Notes under the pieces: generated by a model
Told to the model about the DNA's origin: nothing
Seen by the model: only the letters and a program-made list of their open reading frames with translations
Database searches by the model: none
In this document: in pieces, positions 45,359 to 54,955 of the stretch
How the letters are laid out: the number at the start of each line of letters is the position of its first letter
Position numbering within the stretch: the first letter of the stretch is position 1
Translations under genes and position numbers: made by a program
Source of the DNA: Acidihalobacter yilgarnensis
GTDB lineage: Bacteria > Pseudomonadota > Gammaproteobacteria > DSM-5130 > Acidihalobacteraceae
NCBI RefSeq assembly: GCF_001753245.1
Contig: NZ_CP017415.1
Location: 896,501 to 960,500 of the forward strand
Direction of reading: 5' to 3'
Length of the DNA: 64,000 nucleotides

Positions 45359-46864
45359 ATGGTCGATCCCTGCACCTTCGTCATCTTCGGCGCTACTGGC
45401 AATCTTGCCGAGAATAAATTGCTCCCCGCACTTTACCATTTGGATCGCGCTGGTCGTCTGCCTGAAGGGCTGAATGTGATTGGAATCGGTCGCCGTGACT
45501 GGGACGACGCACATTGGCGTGGCGAAGTGGTCACCAGCCTGCGGCAGCGGGTGCGGGGCGAACCACCTGACGAGGGCGCGTTCGAGCGTTTTGCCGGACG
45601 CCTGCATTTCGTCAAGGGCGATCTGGGTGAGCGCACGTGTTACGAGGCACTCAGTACACGCGTGACCTCAGAGCCCGGTTTTTCGCCGAATGTAGTCTTC
45701 TACATGGCCATTCCGCCGGCCGATTTTGGCGTGGTCAGCCAATATCTTTCCGAAACCGGGCTTAGCCAGGAAGGCAGTGGTTGGCGGCGGCTGGTGGTCG
45801 AAAAACCTTTTGGTTACGACCTCGAGAGCGCACAGATGCTCGACCAGCGCCTGCACCGTTGTTTTGCGGAGGAGCAGGTATTCCGCATCGACCACTACCT
45901 GGGCAAGGGCACGATCCAGAATATCCTGGTTTTTCGCTTCGCCAATCTGCTGCTCGAACCGTTGTGGAATCGCAACTACATCGACCATGTGCAGATCGTG
46001 CATGCGGAATCCCAAGGTACCGGCGGTCGGGCAGAGTATTATGACAACGCGGGCGCGCTGCGCGACATGATTCAGAGCCATCTGATGCAGATGCTCACCC
46101 TGGTGGCGATGGAGCCGCCGGCGGTGATGGAGGCCGAGGCCCTGCGCGACGAGAAGGTGAAGGTCCTGCGTTCCATCCGCCCGATCCCGCAGGCAGCGGT
46201 GCATGCGCACGCCTTTCGTGCCCAGTACGCGGCCGGTACGACCGGCGGTGAACGGGTGCCCGGTTACGTCGATGAGGAGGGCGTGGCGCCCGGGAGCACC
46301 ACCGAAACCTTCGCCGCACTCAAGCTTTATATCGACAATTGGCGCTGGCGTAACGTGCCCTTTTACTTGCGTACCGGCAAGCGCATGGCGGCCAACCGTT
46401 CGATGGTCAGCGTGCGCTTCAAGCACCCGCCGCAACAACTTTTCCGCGAGACCGCGATCGAGCAGCTATCCCCCAACTGGGTACTGCTCGGCATCCAGCC
46501 AGAGGAGTGTCTGCGCATGGAGATCCAGGTCAAGGAGACCGGTCTGGAGATGCGTACGCGCACCGTGCAGCTCGACGCGAGCTACGACCCGGATGGGACG
46601 CCGCTCGACGCTTACGAGGCCTTGTTGCTGGATGTGATCGCGGGCGATCATTCGTTGTTTCTGCGCTACGACGAGGTTGCTTGGGCTTGGCAGGTGGTCG
46701 ATCCGGTGCTGCGCGTCTGGGCTACCGAGCGCGACTTTATCCACACTTATTCGGCGGGTACCTGGGGGCCGCGAGAGGCAAACCGATTGTTCGACCGCGA
46801 CGATCAACGTTGGCGCAATGAGGTTTCCCTGCCGGTCGAAGCTGACGAGGACAAGCGCCGATGA
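45359..46864 (+). CDS. zwf: Glucose-6-phosphate 1-dehydrogenase
   Basis: Makes NADPH and 6-phosphogluconolactone from glucose-6-phosphate, entry to the oxidative pentose phosphate or Entner-Doudoroff route. The 501 residues carry the nucleotide site [19 protein letters not shown], the substrate section [21 protein letters not shown] with the catalytic His region, and the downstream [10 protein letters not shown]. The ATG at 45359 has GGAGG nine bases upstream. The stop overlaps the pgi start (ATGA), so the genes are translationally coupled. Confidence 0.96.
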   Translation: MVDPCTFVIFGATGNLAENKLLPALYHLDRAGRLPEGLNVIGIGRRDWDDAHWRGEVVTSLRQRVRGEPPDEGAFERFAGRLHFVKGDLGERTCYEALSTRVTSEPGFSPNVVFYMAIPPADFGVVSQYLSETGLSQEGSGWRRLVVEKPFGYDLESAQMLDQRLHRCFAEEQVFRIDHYLGKGTIQNILVFRFANLLLEPLWNRNYIDHVQIVHAESQGTGGRAEYYDNAGALRDMIQSHLMQMLTLVAMEPPAVMEAEALRDEKVKVLRSIRPIPQAAVHAHAFRAQYAAGTTGGERVPGYVDEEGVAPGSTTETFAALKLYIDNWRWRNVPFYLRTGKRMAANRSMVSVRFKHPPQQLFRETAIEQLSPNWVLLGIQPEECLRMEIQVKETGLEMRTRTVQLDASYDPDGTPLDAYEALLLDVIAGDHSLFLRYDEVAWAWQVVDPVLRVWATERDFIHTYSAGTWGPREANRLFDRDDQRWRNEVSLPVEADEDKRR

Positions 46865-48537
46865 GCAAGGCAATGCGATTGAACGAGCTGCCCGTATGGC
46901 AGGATCTGGCACGGCATCATGCGGCGATCCGCGATACCCACATGCGTGAACTGTTTGCTGCCGACCCCGTGCGCTTCGAGCGCTTTTCGTTACAGCTCGA
47001 CGATTTGCTGCTCGATTATTCGAAGAACCGCATTACGGACGAAACCCTGGCGCTGTTGTTTAGGCTCGCCGGCGATCGCGATGTGGGTGGTTGGCGCGAC
47101 CGCATGTTCGCGGGAGAGGCGATCAACGTGAGCGAGGGCCGGGCGGTGTTGCATGTCGCCCTGCGTAATCGCACCGGCCGCCCGATTCGCGTGGCCGGTG
47201 AGGACGTCATGCCCGGCGTCCAGGCCGTCCTGACACAGATGCGCGAGTTCGTCGAAGCAGTGCAAACCGGGGTTTGGCGCGGCTTCGCCGGCGACGAGAT
47301 CACCGATGTCGTCAATATCGGCATTGGCGGCTCCCACCTGGGACCGGAGATGGTCTGCGAGGCCTTGCGTCCCTACGCCCACCCGCGTATTCGGATGCAT
47401 TTCGTATCCAATATCGATGGTACGGACATTCTTGAAACGCTGCGTCAGGTTGCACCGGAGCAAGTGCTGTTCGTCGTCGCTTCCAAGACCTTTACCACCC
47501 AGGAAACCCTGACCAACGCGCATACCGCGCGCGCGTGGCTACTCGATTACTTCGGTGATGAGGCCGCGGTGGCGCGGCACTTCGTTGCTGTGTCCACCAA
47601 CGCCGAGGCGGTGCACGCCTTCGGCATCGACACCGCCAATATGTTTGCGTTCTGGGATTGGGTTGGAGGGCGCTACTCGCTGTGGTCGAGCATCGGCCTG
47701 TCAATCGCGCTCTATCTGGGTATGGATGCCTTCGAGGACCTGCTGGCGGGAGCACACCGTATGGACGAACACTTCCGTACGGCGCCGCTTGAGGCCAGTA
47801 TGCCAGTGATTCTCGCCCTGCTCGGTGTGTGGTACATCAATTTCTTCGGCGCCGAGACCCACGCCATCCTGCCCTATGACCAATACCTGCACCGCTTCCC
47901 CGCTTATTTCCAGCAGGGCGACATGGAGAGCAACGGCAAGCATGTCGACCGCGAGGGGCGTCCGGTGGACTGGCAGACCGGGCCGGTGGTCTGGGGCGAG
48001 CCGGGTACCAACGGCCAGCACGCTTTTTATCAGTTGATTCACCAGGGCACGCGTCTCATTCCTTGCGATTTCATCGCGCCCGCGATTTCGCACAATCCGG
48101 TCGGCGCGCACCATGACATCCTGCTATCGAATTTCTTCGCCCAGCCGGAGGCGTTGATGCGTGGGCGTACGCTGGAGGAGGTACGCGAAGAGCTGCGTGG
48201 GCAGGGGTTGCCCGCCGAGGAGATAGAACGTCTCGCGCGACACAAGGTCATGCTGGGTAACCACCCGAGCAACAGCCTGATGCTGCGCCGTATCACGCCT
48301 CATGCCCTGGGCATGCTGACGGCCCTGTATGAGCACAAAATCTTCGTGCAGGGGGTTATCTGGGGCATCGACTCCTTCGACCAATGGGGTGTCGAGCTGG
48401 GCAAGCAGTTGGCCAAGGCCATACTGCCCGAGCTCGGCGGGGACGCAGTGGTCGACACCCACGACAGTTCGACCAATGGTTTGATCGCCTACTACAAACA
48501 TCAACGCGCGACTCCCGGCGGATCGCACTCAACCTGA
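46861..48537 (+). CDS. pgi: Glucose-6-phosphate isomerase
   Basis: Interconverts glucose-6-phosphate and fructose-6-phosphate. The 558 residues match bacterial Pgi. Recognisable sections are [42 protein letters not shown], the catalytic [14 protein letters not shown], and [16 protein letters not shown] near the end. It is coupled to zwf by an ATGA overlap and precedes the GltB-domain gene. With glgA and ppc close by, this is a hexose-phosphate and storage-carbon cluster. Confidence 0.96.
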   Translation: MSKAMRLNELPVWQDLARHHAAIRDTHMRELFAADPVRFERFSLQLDDLLLDYSKNRITDETLALLFRLAGDRDVGGWRDRMFAGEAINVSEGRAVLHVALRNRTGRPIRVAGEDVMPGVQAVLTQMREFVEAVQTGVWRGFAGDEITDVVNIGIGGSHLGPEMVCEALRPYAHPRIRMHFVSNIDGTDILETLRQVAPEQVLFVVASKTFTTQETLTNAHTARAWLLDYFGDEAAVARHFVAVSTNAEAVHAFGIDTANMFAFWDWVGGRYSLWSSIGLSIALYLGMDAFEDLLAGAHRMDEHFRTAPLEASMPVILALLGVWYINFFGAETHAILPYDQYLHRFPAYFQQGDMESNGKHVDREGRPVDWQTGPVVWGEPGTNGQHAFYQLIHQGTRLIPCDFIAPAISHNPVGAHHDILLSNFFAQPEALMRGRTLEEVREELRGQGLPAEEIERLARHKVMLGNHPSNSLMLRRITPHALGMLTALYEHKIFVQGVIWGIDSFDQWGVELGKQLAKAILPELGGDAVVDTHDSSTNGLIAYYKHQRATPGGSHST

Positions 48538-48653
48538 GGGCCGCTCTGCGGCGGGCGTCATGTGTGCGCTATGCTCCTGACATACCGGGTGCGTGCCGGG
48601 ATCTGAATCGGATGGTTGGGGGGGGTGTGGCGATAGAGGCGTCTCGTATATTG

Positions 48654-50150
48654 ATGGATCTGGTCTGGATCCTCGCGGTGATCTTCATTTTTGCGCTGGG
48701 CCTGCTGATGGCCTCGATCATCGTGCTGTATATCCTCGACGCGACCCAAACCCGGCACGCTATTCGTCACAATTATCCGGTCATCGGGCGCTTCCGCAAT
48801 CTCTTTGAAACCCTGGGAACATTCTTCCGCCAATATTTTTTCGCGATGGACCGCGAGGAAATGCCCTTCAATCGTGCGCAGCGCGCCTGGGTCTATCGCG
48901 CCGCTAAGGCGCTCAACACCAACCAGTCCTTCGGCTCGACGCGCGATTTGCGCCAGACGGGCACGCTACTGTTCGTCAACTGCCCCTTCCCCATGTTGGA
49001 GCAGGATATCGCGGTGCCCGGACCGGTCACCGTCGGTGCCGGATGCCGAGAACCCTATGTAACCGCCTCGGTATTCAATATTTCCGGAATGAGCTACGGC
49101 GCGATCTCGCGCCCGGCAATCCAAGCTCTGGCGGCGGGTGCGCGCGAGGCGGGCTGCTGGCTGAATACTGGTGAGGGCGGTCTGGCGCCGGAGCATCTGG
49201 CGAGCGGCTGCGACCTGGTATTCCAGATCGGTACCGCTAAGTACGGCGTGCGCGAGCCGGACGGTAGCCTCAGTGACGAGCGGCTGCGTGCGGTTGCGGC
49301 CTATCCCCAGGTGCGCATGTTCGAACTCAAGCTCAGTCAAGGTGCAAAGCCGGGTAAGGGTGGCATTCTGCCCGCGGCCAAGGTAACACCGGAGGTCGCC
49401 AGCGTTCGCGGGATTCCGATCGGTGTGGATTCGATCAGTCCAAACCGCTTTCCCGAAATTGACAGCGAAGAGGCCTTGCTCGATCTGATCGCGCACGTGC
49501 GCGACATAACCGGCAAACCGGTCGGTTTCAAATGCGTGCTTGGCGCCTATGGGTGGCTGGATGATCTTTTCTCGTTGATCTGTCGTAGAGGGATCGGCAG
49601 TGCGCCGGATTTCATCACTCTGGACAGCGCCGAGGGTGGTACCGGGTCGGCGCCGGTTAGCCTGATGGATTACATGGGGCTGCCGCTGCGCGAGAGCCTG
49701 CCGATGCTGGTCGACAAGCTGCACGAATACGGTCTGCACGAGCGCGTGAAGGTGATCGCCTCGGGTAAGTTGATCAATCCCGCCGACGTTGCCTGGGCGC
49801 TCTGCGTGGGGGCCGACTTCGTGACTTCGGCGCGCGGATACATGTTCGCACTCGGCTGTATCCAGTCGCTACGCTGTCACACCAATCATTGCCCGACCGG
49901 GATCACGACCCACGATCCTCGCCTGCAGAAAGGGCTCGATCCCACGCTCAAGGCCGAGCGGGTTGCCCACTATGCCCGCGAAATCGTGCGCGAGGTCGGC
50001 ATCATTGCGCATTCCTGCGGCGTTGGGCAGCCACGGCAGCTCGGGCGTATGCACTGTCGTATCGTCGGCGAAGACGGCCGCAGTCTCAGCCTGGACGAGC
50101 TGTACCCCATCCCGGAAACGCGCACCGAGTATCTGCGCGCAGTACGTTGA
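48654..50150 (+). CDS. GltB-domain FMN protein (glutamate synthase-like)
   Basis: A 498-residue membrane-anchored flavoprotein. One hydrophobic helix at the start (VWILAVIFIFALGLLMAS) is followed by the FMN-binding TIM barrel of the glutamate synthase central domain, with SGMSYGAISRPAIQAL, the SQGAKPGKGGILPAAKVTPE active-site region, LDSAEGGTGSAP, and CIQSLRCHTNHCPTG with the three Cys for a 3Fe-4S cluster. It lacks the amidotransferase domain, so it is not a complete GltB. Members of this stand-alone group have no proven reaction. The start is uncertain: an ATG at 48612 is in frame, and between the two lies a run of eight G (48618-48625). Confidence 0.8.
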   Translation: MDLVWILAVIFIFALGLLMASIIVLYILDATQTRHAIRHNYPVIGRFRNLFETLGTFFRQYFFAMDREEMPFNRAQRAWVYRAAKALNTNQSFGSTRDLRQTGTLLFVNCPFPMLEQDIAVPGPVTVGAGCREPYVTASVFNISGMSYGAISRPAIQALAAGAREAGCWLNTGEGGLAPEHLASGCDLVFQIGTAKYGVREPDGSLSDERLRAVAAYPQVRMFELKLSQGAKPGKGGILPAAKVTPEVASVRGIPIGVDSISPNRFPEIDSEEALLDLIAHVRDITGKPVGFKCVLGAYGWLDDLFSLICRRGIGSAPDFITLDSAEGGTGSAPVSLMDYMGLPLRESLPMLVDKLHEYGLHERVKVIASGKLINPADVAWALCVGADFVTSARGYMFALGCIQSLRCHTNHCPTGITTHDPRLQKGLDPTLKAERVAHYAREIVREVGIIAHSCGVGQPRQLGRMHCRIVGEDGRSLSLDELYPIPETRTEYLRAVR

Positions 50151-50168
50151 GCGGCGCGTGGCGCGCGC

Positions 50169-51047
50169 TTAGCTGTGCCCGCGACTGAGCACCAGCGAGG
50201 CTGCCGCCGTCCGCGTTTCGACCCCGAGTTTTTCGAATACATGCTCCAGGTGCTTGTTCACCGTGCGTGGGCTGATATCGAGGATCTCGCCGATCTCTCG
50301 ATTGGTCTTCCCCAGCGTTACCCAGTAGAGCACTTCGGCCTCACGCGTGGTCAACGGATAGCTGCGCGCCAAAACCTCGGGTTCGGGCAAGGCGGCGTGG
50401 CGCTGGATGCAGAGCAAGCCCGGTTCGATGAGGCTGAACAGCAGGCGTTCGCCCCCGTGCCACAGGGCATAGGGCGTTTCCATGACGTCCGAGCCTTGCA
50501 GCCAGTGACGCAGCGGTAGCGGCAGACGGTCGTCGTCCACCAGCGGTTGCAGCCAGCGCTGGGCAAGTGGCGTGGCCCAGGCAATTTTATGTCGCGCGTC
50601 GAAGGCGACGATGGCGCGACCGGCTGAATCGATCGCCGAGCGGGTATGGGTCATTAGGCGGGCACGATGCATGTGCGTGGCAATGCGCGCCAGCAGCTCG
50701 TCAATCACGACAGGCTTGGTCACGTAGTCGACACCGCCGACCTGAAAGCCCTGCACGATGTGCTCGGTATCGCTCAGGCCGGTCATGAAAATCACCGGAA
50801 TGTCGCGCGTTTCCAGGCCTTGCTTGAGCCGTCGGCAAGTCTCGAAGCCATCGATGCCGGGCATGCGGGCATCCAGCACGATCACGTCGGGCGCCAGACG
50901 TCGGACGCTTTCGATCGCAGCAAAGCCGTCGGTGGCCACGCGGACGTCGTAGCCCTGCTCCTGCAGGCTGTCGTGGATCACCTGGAGGTTGTCCGGTGCG
51001 TCGTCGACGAGTAACACGGTGCCTGTACCTGTTGCCGAGTTATACAT
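50169..51047 (-). CDS. LuxR-type response regulator of the amide two-component system
   Basis: A 292-residue regulator. The receiver (about 10-125) has VLLVDDAPDN with acidic pair Asp15-Asp16, phosphoacceptor Asp59 in VIVLDARMPG, and Lys111 in TKP. A PAS-like middle section spans about 135-215. The LuxR/NarL HTH is at 231-288 with LTTREAEVLYWVTLGKTNRE and SPRTVNKHLEHVFEKL. Its ATG lies eight bases inside the end of the sensor-kinase gene, so translation is coupled and it is the obvious partner. It probably controls the divergent transporter-formamidase-amidase operon through sites at 54.6-54.7 kb. Confidence 0.88.
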   Translation of the reverse strand: MYNSATGTGTVLLVDDAPDNLQVIHDSLQEQGYDVRVATDGFAAIESVRRLAPDVIVLDARMPGIDGFETCRRLKQGLETRDIPVIFMTGLSDTEHIVQGFQVGGVDYVTKPVVIDELLARIATHMHRARLMTHTRSAIDSAGRAIVAFDARHKIAWATPLAQRWLQPLVDDDRLPLPLRHWLQGSDVMETPYALWHGGERLLFSLIEPGLLCIQRHAALPEPEVLARSYPLTTREAEVLYWVTLGKTNREIGEILDISPRTVNKHLEHVFEKLGVETRTAAASLVLSRGHS

Positions 51048-54000
51048 CTTGATCGGTACGCTCCAGCTGTCGCATGTAATCGTTCAGCCGAAAATGCTGC
51101 ACATGCAGGCGTAGGCGTTGCGTAAACGCGACAAGCCGCGCATCTCCCTGCTCAAGCGCATCCAGGCGCTCGAGTATGCCTCGGATATGGCCGAGGCTGC
51201 CGAGGTCGTGTAGTTCGCGCAAGATTTCCGCGTCTGGGCGAATCTGTGGCGACGACAATGGGAGGGCTTCGCGGGCCAATGCCTCGGCGACCGGTTGCGT
51301 GCCGACGGCCTGATGAATGTCGCGCCGGGTGATCCATTCAAGGCCCAGCCGCGCCTGCAGGCGGCCGAGCAGGGCATCGATGTCTACCGGTTTGCTCAGG
51401 AAGTCGTCGTGTGTAATGCCCGCCGCGTTGTCGCGCCCCCGCTCTTGCACGTTCGCGGAGATGACCAAAATTGGGGCCACAGACAGGGCGTTTTCACGCA
51501 GCAGTCGGCCGGTTTCCCAACCGCCAAGTCCCGGCATATTGAGATCCATGAATATGATATCCGGCTGGAAGGCGGCGACGGCACGCAGTGCATCGACACC
51601 CGACTCGGCCTCGACAACCTCGAAACCGAGCGGTCTGAGCACACTCAGCAGGAGGCCGCGATCAACTACCTGGTCATCGACGACCAGGATGCGCCGCCGC
51701 TGCCCGACATAACCGGTGACGTCCGGTGGCGGTAGGATCGTCATATGCCCTGGATCGCGTACTTCAGGCAGAAACAGGCGGAGCCGGAACAGACTGCCGC
51801 CGGTTTTGAGGCCGTGTACGGTCAGTTCACCGCCCATCAGCGTGGTTAGCATACTTGCGATGGTCAAGCCGAGGCCGGCGCTGCTGCTGGCATATCCCGC
51901 GGCGTTATCGCCGCGCTCGAAGGGTAGGAAAATACGTTCTCTATCGGCGTCTGAGATACCGATACCGGAGTCTTCGATTTCGAAGCGTGCCATTTCGCCG
52001 CGATAGTACAGGCGGAAAACCACACGCCCTCGGTCGGTGAACTTGATGGCGTTGCCCAGGATGTTGATCAGAATCTGTCCAAGGCGTTTCTTGTCGATGC
52101 GAACGACCTTGGGTAGCTCGTTGTGGACCTCGTAGACGAATTCGATCCCTTTTTCGCTTGCCTGCAGGCGGAACATGTCGGCGAGCTGGGCGACATGTTG
52201 TGGGAAGTGGATCTGTTCTTGCTCGATGGCTAGCTTCCCGGCCTCGATCTTGGAAATGTCGAGTAGACCGTCGATCAAGGACACCAGGTGTTCGCCGCTG
52301 CGGCGGATGACACGCATGGCCTCGCGTCGATTGGCTGGTACCTGCGGGTCGTGTTCGACGATCTGTGCATAGCCCAGGATGCTGTTGAGCGGTGTGCGTA
52401 ACTCGTGACTGATACCCGTCAGATAGCGGCTTTTGGCCTGATTGGCGCGTTCGGCAACCTGAATGGCGGTCTGTAATTGCGCATCGGTCTGGCGATGCGC
52501 CTCGATTTCGTTCATCAATAGATGGGTCTGCCGGTTGGATTCGTCCTGCGCGACATAACGGCTTTCGACGGTGAGCACCAGCCACCAGCAACCGGCCGCA
52601 GCGAACATCAGCAGTACCACATAGAATTTGAGCAGGATAGAGCGTAGCGCGGCCAGCGTCGAAGGGTCGGCCGCGCCGGTGGCCTGCTGCAGGTAGAGCA
52701 GCGAAAGCATGATGCCCAGCGCCAGGGCGGTGGTCAGGATCAGGAGCAGGTAGTAACCGAGACGTGTGTTGATGCGCGCCGACAGCGGGCGCGGTAGCAG
52801 CCAATGCAGGGCATTGACGAACTGCTCGGGCAAGCCGGCGCCGGGCCGACACAGGTCGTGGCAGCGGGCATCAAGCGTGCAGCACAGCGAGCAGATCGGG
52901 CCACGATAGGCGGGGCAAGTGGCCATATCCTCGCCCTCGTATTCCTTCTCGCAGATGACGCAGCGCTGGGCCTTTGCCTCCTCGGGCTGTTCCGGCGTGC
53001 GTGCGAGGTAGTAGCGGCCACGGGTCAGCCAGGCAATGACCGGGGCGACGACGAAGGCAGTGCCGAGGGCGATAAAGGCCGAAAAAGACTGTGCGAGGGG
53101 CCCCAGCCAACCCGAGAACGCCACGATGGATAAGGTGGAGGCAATCAGCAGGGCACCGATACCGACTGGGTTGATGTCATAGAGATAGGCACGCTTGAAT
53201 TCGATGCCGGGCGGACTGAGGCCCAACGGTTTGTTGATCACGAGATCGGCGACCAGTGCGCCGACCCAGCTGATCGCGATGTTCGAGTACAGCCCAAGGA
53301 CATGTTCCAGGGCGTCGAACACGCCCATTTCCATCAGCAGTAGGGCGATCAGAACGTTGAATACCAGCCAGACGATACGGCCGGGGTGGCTGTGGGTGAT
53401 GCGTGCGAAAAAATTGGACCAGGCCAGGGAGCCGGCGTAAGCGTTGGTGACGTTGATCTTGATCTGCGAAACCACCACGAACAGCGCAGCGACGGCAAGT
53501 GTCCAGGCAGGGGAGTCGAAGACATAACCGAAACCGACCTTGTACATGACCGCCGGCTGTTTGGCCTCGGCAGCGGTGAAGCCGGTGCGCAGGGCGAGGT
53601 AGGCGAGCAGTGCGCCAGCCATGAGCTTGAAGGCTCCGAAGACGATCCAGCCGGGGCCCGCGAAGATCACTCCAGTGAACCAGCGCAGACGGTTTCCCGC
53701 CTTGAGGGGTGGCATGAAGCGCAGGTAGTCGACCTGTTCGCCGATTTGCGCGATCAGGGCGAGGGTGACGCTGGTGGCGGCGCCGAAGGCGAGCAGATTG
53801 AAATGTCCGCCGGTGCCACTTTCGCCACCGAAGGCCATGAGCTGCTGGATGACGCCGGGGTCCTTCCAGAGCACGCAGATATAGGGCAGGACGAGCAGGA
53901 ACAGCCATAACGGCTGCGTCCAGATCTGCAGGCGGTTGATTACGGTGATGCCGTAACCGACCAGCGGGAGCACGATGAGGGCGCTGAACAGGTAGGACGG

Positions 54001-54489
54001 CGTGATGGCGACACCCAGATAGAGGTGCAGCGCCTGGGCCATGATCGTGGCTTCAATGGCGAAGAATATGAAGGTGAACGAGGCGTATATCAGTGAGGTG
54101 ATCGTCGACCCGATATATCCGAAGCCCGCGCCGCGGGTCAGTAGGTCCATATCGAGATTGTATTTGGCCGCGTAATAGGCAATGGGCAGGCTGGTCATGA
54201 ATACCATGAGGGCCACGGCCAATGCTGCCCAGAAGGTATTGATGAATCCGTACTGCACCGCAAGGGTGCCGCCGATGGCTTCCAGTGCCAGGAACGAGAC
54301 CGCGCCGAAGGCCGTATTGGCGACGCGGAAAATAGACCACTTGCGGAAGGTCCGTGCGGTGTAGCGCAGGGCGTAATCTTCAAGCGTTTCGTCGGCTACC
54401 CAGGATTTGTAGTCGCGGCGGATCTTGATGACCCGTCTCTGCGGTGCAACCCCGGGCGCCGCAGCGCCGCGTGGACCCTTCATATTCAC
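51040..54489 (-). CDS. NCS1 permease-histidine kinase-receiver fusion (putative amide sensor)
   Basis: 1149 residues. Residues about 30-495 form a complete NCS1-type permease with twelve helices, very close to the divergent transporter (identical LLTRGAGFGY at 116-125 and SQIKINVTNAY at 341-351). At 510-547 follows a cysteine module CxxC-x11-C-x7-CxxCC-x5-C-x3-C, identical in spacing to that of the transporter. Two more helices (about 578-600 and 618-641) lead to a coiled coil, HisKA with His695 in GISHELRTP, an HATPase domain with ILINILGNAIKF, DSGIGI and GLGLTI, a receiver (932-1045) with Asp982 and Lys1033, and a helical C-terminal region. It presumably binds the transported substrate and signals to the overlapping response regulator gene. 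The N-terminus is MNMKGPRGAA. Confidence 0.93.
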   Translation of the reverse strand: MNMKGPRGAAAPGVAPQRRVIKIRRDYKSWVADETLEDYALRYTARTFRKWSIFRVANTAFGAVSFLALEAIGGTLAVQYGFINTFWAALAVALMVFMTSLPIAYYAAKYNLDMDLLTRGAGFGYIGSTITSLIYASFTFIFFAIEATIMAQALHLYLGVAITPSYLFSALIVLPLVGYGITVINRLQIWTQPLWLFLLVLPYICVLWKDPGVIQQLMAFGGESGTGGHFNLLAFGAATSVTLALIAQIGEQVDYLRFMPPLKAGNRLRWFTGVIFAGPGWIVFGAFKLMAGALLAYLALRTGFTAAEAKQPAVMYKVGFGYVFDSPAWTLAVAALFVVVSQIKINVTNAYAGSLAWSNFFARITHSHPGRIVWLVFNVLIALLLMEMGVFDALEHVLGLYSNIAISWVGALVADLVINKPLGLSPPGIEFKRAYLYDINPVGIGALLIASTLSIVAFSGWLGPLAQSFSAFIALGTAFVVAPVIAWLTRGRYYLARTPEQPEEAKAQRCVICEKEYEGEDMATCPAYRGPICSLCCTLDARCHDLCRPGAGLPEQFVNALHWLLPRPLSARINTRLGYYLLLILTTALALGIMLSLLYLQQATGAADPSTLAALRSILLKFYVVLLMFAAAGCWWLVLTVESRYVAQDESNRQTHLLMNEIEAHRQTDAQLQTAIQVAERANQAKSRYLTGISHELRTPLNSILGYAQIVEHDPQVPANRREAMRVIRRSGEHLVSLIDGLLDISKIEAGKLAIEQEQIHFPQHVAQLADMFRLQASEKGIEFVYEVHNELPKVVRIDKKRLGQILINILGNAIKFTDRGRVVFRLYYRGEMARFEIEDSGIGISDADRERIFLPFERGDNAAGYASSSAGLGLTIASMLTTLMGGELTVHGLKTGGSLFRLRLFLPEVRDPGHMTILPPPDVTGYVGQRRRILVVDDQVVDRGLLLSVLRPLGFEVVEAESGVDALRAVAAFQPDIIFMDLNMPGLGGWETGRLLRENALSVAPILVISANVQERGRDNAAGITHDDFLSKPVDIDALLGRLQARLGLEWITRRDIHQAVGTQPVAEALAREALPLSSPQIRPDAEILRELHDLGSLGHIRGILERLDALEQGDARLVAFTQRLRLHVQHFRLNDYMRQLERTDQDV

Positions 54490-54955
54490 CCTGTTCCCGA
54501 ATGATGTGTGCCCCGGACGCTGCTCACGTCAGCTGTCCCGTGTGTAACCGCGGACACTGCCGCCCCTTCTCAGCCGGAGACCCCCGTGAATCAGCATGCG
54601 GTGGACCTGCATATCTCACTATACGTCGGATGACGTACTTGGCGTCACTTGGAATAATTTAATTCCTTTTTATTCAATAAATTAATCCGTTTTTTGGGTG
54701 TTTTGTATAGTGAGGCAAATGACGTATTCCGGCAGCGGATGGGGATTTGTAAGCTGCTTATCGTCGGCGTGAGGCCCTGCTGTCGCGGGCTGACCGGGAT
54801 TGGCTGGGTGATGCGCAAGAGTACTTGTCGACATCCTGCAGTGCCGGTCGTGGATTTGCAGGGGCATGCGGCGACCTCCGGGCAGTCTTTCCAGCGTCGG
54901 CATCGGCTTTTGAGGCCGAGTTTGCGGGATCCAGTCACAGTTGAGGAAGCGAATC
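54490..54955. other. Divergent control region between sensor and transporter genes
   Basis: 466 bases between the kinase (-) and the permease (+) start codons. The middle (about 54650-54710) is very AT-rich and should hold promoters for both directions. No protein is evident. Regulator-like repeats are listed separately. From 54730 to the permease start the leader is GC-rich, about 220 bases long, and without recognised structure. Confidence 0.5.
54616..54725. promoter_or_regulatory. Paired operator-like sites around an AT-rich core
   Basis: TCACTATAC at 54616-54624 and its exact reverse complement GTATAGTGA at 54705-54713 flank an AT-rich stretch. Each is followed within some 15 bases by ATGACGTA (54630-54637 and 54718-54725). 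In addition CGTACTTGG and CGTCACTTGG stand in tandem near 54634-54652. The arrangement suits two binding sites for the LuxR-type regulator serving the divergent promoters, but this is inferred from symmetry only. Confidence 0.45.
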
